From positions 186,001 through 250,000 of the forward strand of contig NZ_VAHN01000001.1 in the NCBI RefSeq assembly GCF_005796205.1: a stretch of 64,000 nt of DNA, written 5' to 3'. Every line of letters begins with the position of its first letter. Positions within the stretch are counted from its first letter, which is position 1. Below are positions 58,934-64,000 of this stretch, piece by piece. The stretch is from Pseudarthrobacter sp. NamE2. GTDB lineage: Bacteria > Actinomycetota > Actinomycetes > Actinomycetales > Micrococcaceae. Position numbers and translations under genes: made by a program. Below the pieces are notes generated by a model, which saw only the letters and a program-made list of their open reading frames with translations, was not told where the DNA came from and searched no databases.

Positions 58934-60517
58934 GTGGGGCGAGGCCGCGAGATGCGCGACAACGGAGCAGACCTGCCTGCAGGCACAGGACCTGTATCCC
59001 CGCACGCACACGACGGCGCCGTGGGAGCCGCCCGCCACCTGGGCCCCCTCCGCGGCATGCCGGTCTGGCTCAAGGTCGTTACGGCCGTCGTCTCTGTGGC
59101 CATCATCGGCGGGCTGGCATTTGCGGGGTTCTGGTACCTGCGGCTCCAGAACAACATCTCCAGGGCTCCGCTGAACGCGGGCGGCGGCAACAGCGAGGGG
59201 CAGGTCAGCGACGCCACGGGCCGGATGCAGATCCTGATCCTTGGTTCGGACACCCGCGACGGGAAGAACGCGGAATACGGCACTGCTGATGACTCCAAAG
59301 GGTACGGCAAGTCCGACGTCATGATGCTCATGGACATTTCCGAGGACAACAAACGCGTCAGCGTCATCAGCTTCCCCCGTGACCTGCTCGTGGACATCCC
59401 CAAGTGCAAGGACGAGGAAACCGGCCGGGAGTTCCCGGCCCGCAGCGGAATCATGATCAACGAGGCCATGGCCGAGGCCGGCATTGGCTGCGCGGTGGAT
59501 ACCGTAAACAAGATCACCGGCCTGGAAATCGACCACTTCATGATGGCCGACTTCAATGCGGTCAAGGAACTGTCCAACGCTGTGGGAGGCGTGGAGGTCT
59601 GCATCAGCGACGCCGTCTACGATCCCGATTCCCGCCTTCGTCTTCCTGCCGGCACCTCCACCGTCCAGGGCGAGATGGCCCTCGCCTTCCTGCGTACACG
59701 CCACGCTTTTGCCGACGGCGGCGACCTGGGCCGCATCAGGGCCCAGCAGGGTTTCCTCTCGTCACTCACGCGCAAGATCAAGGACGACGGCACCCTCTCC
59801 GACCCGGGCAAGATGCTGAACATCGCCGACGTCGTCACCCGGAACCTGACCGTGGACAAGGGCCTGGCGTCCGTTCCCACCCTGCTGACCATCGGCAACA
59901 GGCTCAAGGACATCGACATCAGCAAGGTGGCGTTCGTGTCCGTTCCCACCACGCCGGCCGTGGCGGACCCCAACAGGCTCCAGATCGCGGAGCCCGCGGG
60001 CTCGCAGCTGTTCGCAGCCCTCCGGCAGGACATCGACCTCACCGAGCCCACCGCGCCCGCCACCCCGGCACCAACGGAAAGTGCACCGCCGTCGGCTGCC
60101 CCCACCGAAACCGCCCCCGCCGTGCCGCCGTACGACAAGGCCCTGCAGCCGGTCACCGTGGCGAACGGCAGCGGCGTTCCCGGCCGTGCCCAGGAAATTG
60201 TCCAGGCCCTGATCTCGGGCGGATTCACCCAGGCGGCGCAGTTCGAGAGCACGGCCGTTGAACAGTCGGTGGTCTACTACGGCGCCGATTTCGCCGATGT
60301 GGCCGCTGACGTCGCTGCCCTGCTCGGCATCCCTGCGGGGCAACTGGTGCCGGCGCCCAACGTATCCGGGGTTCAGGTCTACCTGGGCGCCGACTTCACC
60401 ACTGGCACCACCTACGGCACGGGGCCGGGGGCGGCACTGCCGGAGGACATTGTCAACCAGACCGCAGGCGATACCGTCTGCCAGCAGGCCAACCCGTACC
60501 TGATCGTGCAGGAGTAG
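58934..60517 (+). CDS. LytR-CpsA-Psr (LCP) family cell-wall glycopolymer ligase with LytR_C domain
   Basis: A 527-residue protein starting at GTG 58934, with GAGGAAGG upstream. After a polar tail, one membrane helix (VVTAVVSVAIIGGLAFAGFW, about residues 48-68) anchors it; the rest is outside. The LCP domain begins MQILILGSDTRDG and has GKSDVMMLMDI, VSFPRDLLVDIP-type text (here ISFPRDLLVDIPKCKD), MALAFLRTRH and LGRIRAQQGFL, with the arginines and aspartates of the polyprenyl-phosphate site. A Pro/Thr/Ala-rich linker leads to a LytR_C domain (VTVANGSGVPGRAQEIVQAL). LCP proteins attach teichoic acids or arabinogalactan to peptidoglycan. It is followed by a long terminator. Confidence 0.93.
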   Translation: MGRGREMRDNGADLPAGTGPVSPHAHDGAVGAARHLGPLRGMPVWLKVVTAVVSVAIIGGLAFAGFWYLRLQNNISRAPLNAGGGNSEGQVSDATGRMQILILGSDTRDGKNAEYGTADDSKGYGKSDVMMLMDISEDNKRVSVISFPRDLLVDIPKCKDEETGREFPARSGIMINEAMAEAGIGCAVDTVNKITGLEIDHFMMADFNAVKELSNAVGGVEVCISDAVYDPDSRLRLPAGTSTVQGEMALAFLRTRHAFADGGDLGRIRAQQGFLSSLTRKIKDDGTLSDPGKMLNIADVVTRNLTVDKGLASVPTLLTIGNRLKDIDISKVAFVSVPTTPAVADPNRLQIAEPAGSQLFAALRQDIDLTEPTAPATPAPTESAPPSAAPTETAPAVPPYDKALQPVTVANGSGVPGRAQEIVQALISGGFTQAAQFESTAVEQSVVYYGADFADVAADVAALLGIPAGQLVPAPNVSGVQVYLGADFTTGTTYGTGPGAALPEDIVNQTAGDTVCQQANPYLIVQE

Positions 60518-60534
60518 GACGCAATAGCCAAGAA

Positions 60535-60572
60535 GGCGGGGCCCGCCACCTGGGAAGGTGGCGGGCCCCGCC
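60535..60572. terminator. Bidirectional terminator between LCP gene and M13 peptidase
   Basis: A perfect 16-base-pair GC stem (GGCGGGGCCCGCCACC, loop TGGGAA, GGTGGCGGGCCCCGCC) lies between two convergent genes, 18 bases after one stop and 14 before the other. There is no U tract. Confidence 0.75.
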
Positions 60573-60585
60573 TGTCATGTTCCGG

Positions 60586-62538
60586 CTACCAGATGCTGAC
60601 GCGTTCCTCCGGAGCCATCCACATGCCGTCCTGGTCGGTGACGTCGAACGCTTCGTGGAAGGCGTCCAGGTTCTTCGCGATGGCATTCGTTCGGAACTCG
60701 TTGGGGGAGTGCGGGTCGGTGGCCAGCCTGCGCACGGCCTCTTCCTGCCGGATCACCTGCCGCCAGCCTGCAGCCCAGGAGGCGAAGAAACGCTGCTGCC
60801 CGGTAAGCCCGTCCAGGACCTCGGGATCCTTGCCATCGAGGCTGATCAGATACGCCTTGTACGCGATGGCAAGCCCCGCAAGGTCACCGATGTTTTCGCC
60901 AAGGGTAAGGCGGCCGTTAACGTTATGCCCGGGTGCAGCGGAGGGCGACAAGGCGTCATACTGCTCCACCAGCTTTGCGGTGAGCTTCTCGAACGCCCGG
61001 CGGTCCTCATCTGTCCACCAGTTCCGCAGGGCGCCGCCGCCGTCAAACTGCGAGCCCCGGTCGTCGAAGCCGTGCCCGATTTCGTGGCCAATCACCGCAC
61101 CGATGCCGCCGTAGTTGACGGCGTCGTCGGCCTCGGCGGTGAAGAACGGAGGCTGCAGGATGGCCGCCGGGAACACGATCTCGTTCATCATCGGATGGTA
61201 GTAGGCGTTGACCGTCTGCGGGGTCATCAGCCATTTGTTGCGGTCCACCGGCTTGCCTACCTCGTCCAGGTGGCGGTCGACGTCGGCGTTGTGTGCCCGC
61301 TCCACATTCCCCAGCAGGTCGTCAGGATCGATCTCCACGGCGGAGTAGTCAATCCATTCCTCCGGAAAGCCGATCTTGGCCCGGAAAGCCTCCAGCTTCC
61401 GAAGGGCTTCAGCTTTGGTGTCCGCGCCCATCCAGGCCACGTCCGTTATGCTGCGGCGGTAGGCCTCGATCAGGTTCTCCACCAGCGTCTGCATCCGGGC
61501 CTTGTGCGACTCCGGGAAATGCCGTGCCACGTAAATTTGTCCGACGGCTTCACCCAGGGCCGCTTCCACCACGCCCACGCCGCGCTTCCAGCGGTCCTTG
61601 TTCCGCGGGGTTCCGCTAAGGGTGGTGCCGTAAAAGGCGAAGTTCGCATCAACGAAGGCGGACGACAGGTACGGCGCGGCGGCGCTGATGACCCGCATGG
61701 CCAGCCACTCCTGCCAGACGGCCAGCGGCTCGGAGTCCAAAAGCCCGGCAGCGCCTGCAAAAAAGTCGGGTGTGCTCACCACCAGTTCCTGCCGTTTGCC
61801 GGCGTCAATCCCCGCGGCTTCAAACCAGGTGGGCAACTGGGGGAACAGTGCCGACGCTTCGTCGGCGGTTTTGAGGTTGTAGGTTTTCTGCGGATCACGC
61901 AGCGTGACGTTGTCCCAGTGGTGCGAAGCCAGGTTTGTCTCAAGCGCCACCACCCGTTCCGCAGCGGCTTCAGCATCCGCTACATCGGCGAGGCCGAACA
62001 TGGTGGCCACATGCTTCCGGTAAGCGGAAACGATCGGCTGGAACTTCTCCTCCCGGTAGTAGGACTCATCGGGAAGCCCCAGGCCCCCCTGGCCGGTGTA
62101 CAGCAGCACACGGTCCGGGTTGCCGGCGTCCGGCGCCGGGTAGATGTAGAACAGGCCGCTGACATCGGACCGGAACAGCTTCCCGGCGAGGGCTACGAGT
62201 TCGGTGGCTGACGCAGTGGCAAAAATGTCGGCGAGCCGCTGGCGGATGGGTTCCATCCCCTTGGCCTCGACGGCTGCCTCGTCCATGAAGCTGTTGTAGA
62301 GGTCGCCGATCTTCCTTTCGATGCCGCTGGCTGATCCGGCCTTGGCCGCCGCCTCCTCGATGATGTCGCGGACGGCGATCTCGGATCCGTCCCGCAAGGC
62401 GGTGAATGTGCCCTCGAGCGGACGGTCGTCGGGAATCTCGGTGGCCTTCAGCCAGGCGCCGTTGACGTGCTGATACAGGTCATCCTGCGGCCGTACCGAG
62501 TGGTCTATGGTGGACAGGTCGATCCCCGAAACGGGCAC
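60586..62538 (-). CDS. M13 (neprilysin/PepO-like) zinc metallopeptidase
   Basis: A 650-residue peptidase. I chose GTG 62538 (MPVSGIDLSTIDH), with AAGAGGAG 6 bases upstream; the ATG at 62595 lacks such a site. The zinc motif HExxH is in VIGHEIGHGFDDRG (about residue 490), the third ligand and acid in GENIGDLAGL (about residue 552), the substrate-backbone NAYY motif is VNAYYHPMMNEIVFP, and the protein ends in a tryptophan (ERVSIW), the usual M13 end. It has no signal peptide, so it is probably cytosolic like bacterial PepO. It shares a 250-base divergent region with leuA. Confidence 0.94.
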   Translation of the reverse strand: MPVSGIDLSTIDHSVRPQDDLYQHVNGAWLKATEIPDDRPLEGTFTALRDGSEIAVRDIIEEAAAKAGSASGIERKIGDLYNSFMDEAAVEAKGMEPIRQRLADIFATASATELVALAGKLFRSDVSGLFYIYPAPDAGNPDRVLLYTGQGGLGLPDESYYREEKFQPIVSAYRKHVATMFGLADVADAEAAAERVVALETNLASHHWDNVTLRDPQKTYNLKTADEASALFPQLPTWFEAAGIDAGKRQELVVSTPDFFAGAAGLLDSEPLAVWQEWLAMRVISAAAPYLSSAFVDANFAFYGTTLSGTPRNKDRWKRGVGVVEAALGEAVGQIYVARHFPESHKARMQTLVENLIEAYRRSITDVAWMGADTKAEALRKLEAFRAKIGFPEEWIDYSAVEIDPDDLLGNVERAHNADVDRHLDEVGKPVDRNKWLMTPQTVNAYYHPMMNEIVFPAAILQPPFFTAEADDAVNYGGIGAVIGHEIGHGFDDRGSQFDGGGALRNWWTDEDRRAFEKLTAKLVEQYDALSPSAAPGHNVNGRLTLGENIGDLAGLAIAYKAYLISLDGKDPEVLDGLTGQQRFFASWAAGWRQVIRQEEAVRRLATDPHSPNEFRTNAIAKNLDAFHEAFDVTDQDGMWMAPEERVSIW

Positions 62539-62642
62539 TGAAGCTCCTCTTGCTGGAAGGCCCCGCCCGGCTGGAACACCGGAAAGGGTCTGCATGGTGG
62601 ACTTATCGGACGGTAGTGCCCTTTCATCTTACGCACGCGTGC

Positions 62643-62648
62643 TACGCT
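62643..62648 (+). promoter_or_regulatory. Candidate -10 box of the leuA leader transcript
   Basis: TACGCT ends 6 bases before the GTG of the leader peptide, the same spacing as at leuS, so a leaderless leader transcript is likely. A weak CTTTCA at 62621-62626 is a possible -35 with a 16-base spacer. Confidence 0.4.
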
Positions 62649-62654
62649 CAAAAG

Positions 62655-62683
62655 GTGCGTGCAGAGCTCCTTCTCCTTAGCTG

Positions 62684-62711
<28 letters not shown>
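62655..62711 (+). CDS. Leucine leader peptide upstream of leuA
   Basis: An 18-codon ORF from GTG to TAG encoding MRAELLLLSCRGEATGAI, with four Leu codons in a row (CTC CTT CTC CTT). The part after the Leu block (AGC TGC CGC GGC GAG GCC) forms the left arm of a hairpin (62684-62694). This type of small leader before leuA is known in actinobacteria as a leucine attenuation element. It shares M-R-A and CTTAGCT with the leader before leuS. Confidence 0.8.

Positions 62712-64000
<1,289 letters not shown>

Noticed and set aside
60577-62211. A 544-codon plus-strand open frame opposite the M13 peptidase
   Set aside because: The minus strand has HExxH, GENIGD and NAYY motifs; the plus-strand frame has no domain.

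Overview
The window is about 64 kb of high-GC chromosomal backbone from an actinobacterium of the Micrococcaceae, most likely Arthrobacter or Pseudarthrobacter. The evidence is the strong G/C third-position bias, many GTG and TTG starts, actinobacterial-only families (mIHF, DUF3097, DUF6167, PH-like pyr-operon protein, helicase-dead PriA) and the gene orders rpsD-DUF948-DUF6167-alaS, lepA-hemW-hrcA-dnaJ-rsmE and phoH-ybeY-CNNM-era. I saw no insertion sequence, prophage, CRISPR array, tRNA or rRNA gene. Coding density is very high and no gene-free stretch exceeds 300 bases.

Layout. 1-1000: end of rarA, then rpsD and a terminator. 1.1-11 kb: a co-directional run of DUF948, DUF6167, alaS, ruvX, mltG, aroE, aroC, aroK, aroB and a TPR protein, mostly coupled by 1-4 base overlaps. 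11.2-12.2 kb: efp-nusB. 12.3-13.5 kb (minus): PrsW-type protease. 13.7-22.7 kb: complete de novo UMP gene set apart from pyrD (pyrR-pyrB-pyrC-PH-like-carA-carB-pyrF). 22.8-28.9 kb: mihF, gmk, rpoZ, coaBC, metK, priA. 28.9-32.8 kb (minus): a four-gene unit of SorC-type regulator, aldo/keto reductase, alpha/beta hydrolase and glycosyltransferase. It is divergent from 32.9-37.1 kb glpD-glpF-glpK, with a perfect inverted repeat in the shared promoter region.

37.2-39.9 kb: leuS, preceded by a leader peptide with three consecutive Leu codons and an intrinsic terminator. 39.9-44.8 kb: degV, comEA, comEC, holA. 44.9-45.9 kb (minus): rpsT and an orphan PemK/MazF-like gene. 46-49.2 kb: lepA, hemW. 49.2-50.6 kb (minus): DUF4870 and DUF3097. 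50.7-53.8 kb: CIRCE-hrcA-dnaJ-rsmE. 53.8-54.7 kb (minus): a GerMN/Gmad2 lipoprotein. 55-58.8 kb: phoH, ybeY, CNNM/CorC-type protein, era. 58.9-60.5 kb: LCP-family protein. 60.6-62.5 kb (minus): M13 metallopeptidase. 62.8-64 kb: leuA (cut by the window end), preceded by a second leader peptide with four Leu codons.

The most notable signal is the pair of leucine leaders. Both leuS and leuA are preceded by small ORFs starting M-R-A, running through a Leu block and sharing the DNA CTTAGCT. Both begin 7 bases after a plausible -10 box, which suggests leaderless leader-peptide transcripts. This looks like one leucine-starvation circuit controlling both leucine synthesis and tRNA-Leu charging. Other points worth a look: ComEC lacks its C-terminal metallo-beta-lactamase domain and runs into holA; MltG has a His/Asp-rich cytosolic tail; PriA has degenerate helicase motifs; and the SorC/AKR/hydrolase/glycosyltransferase unit faces the glycerol genes.
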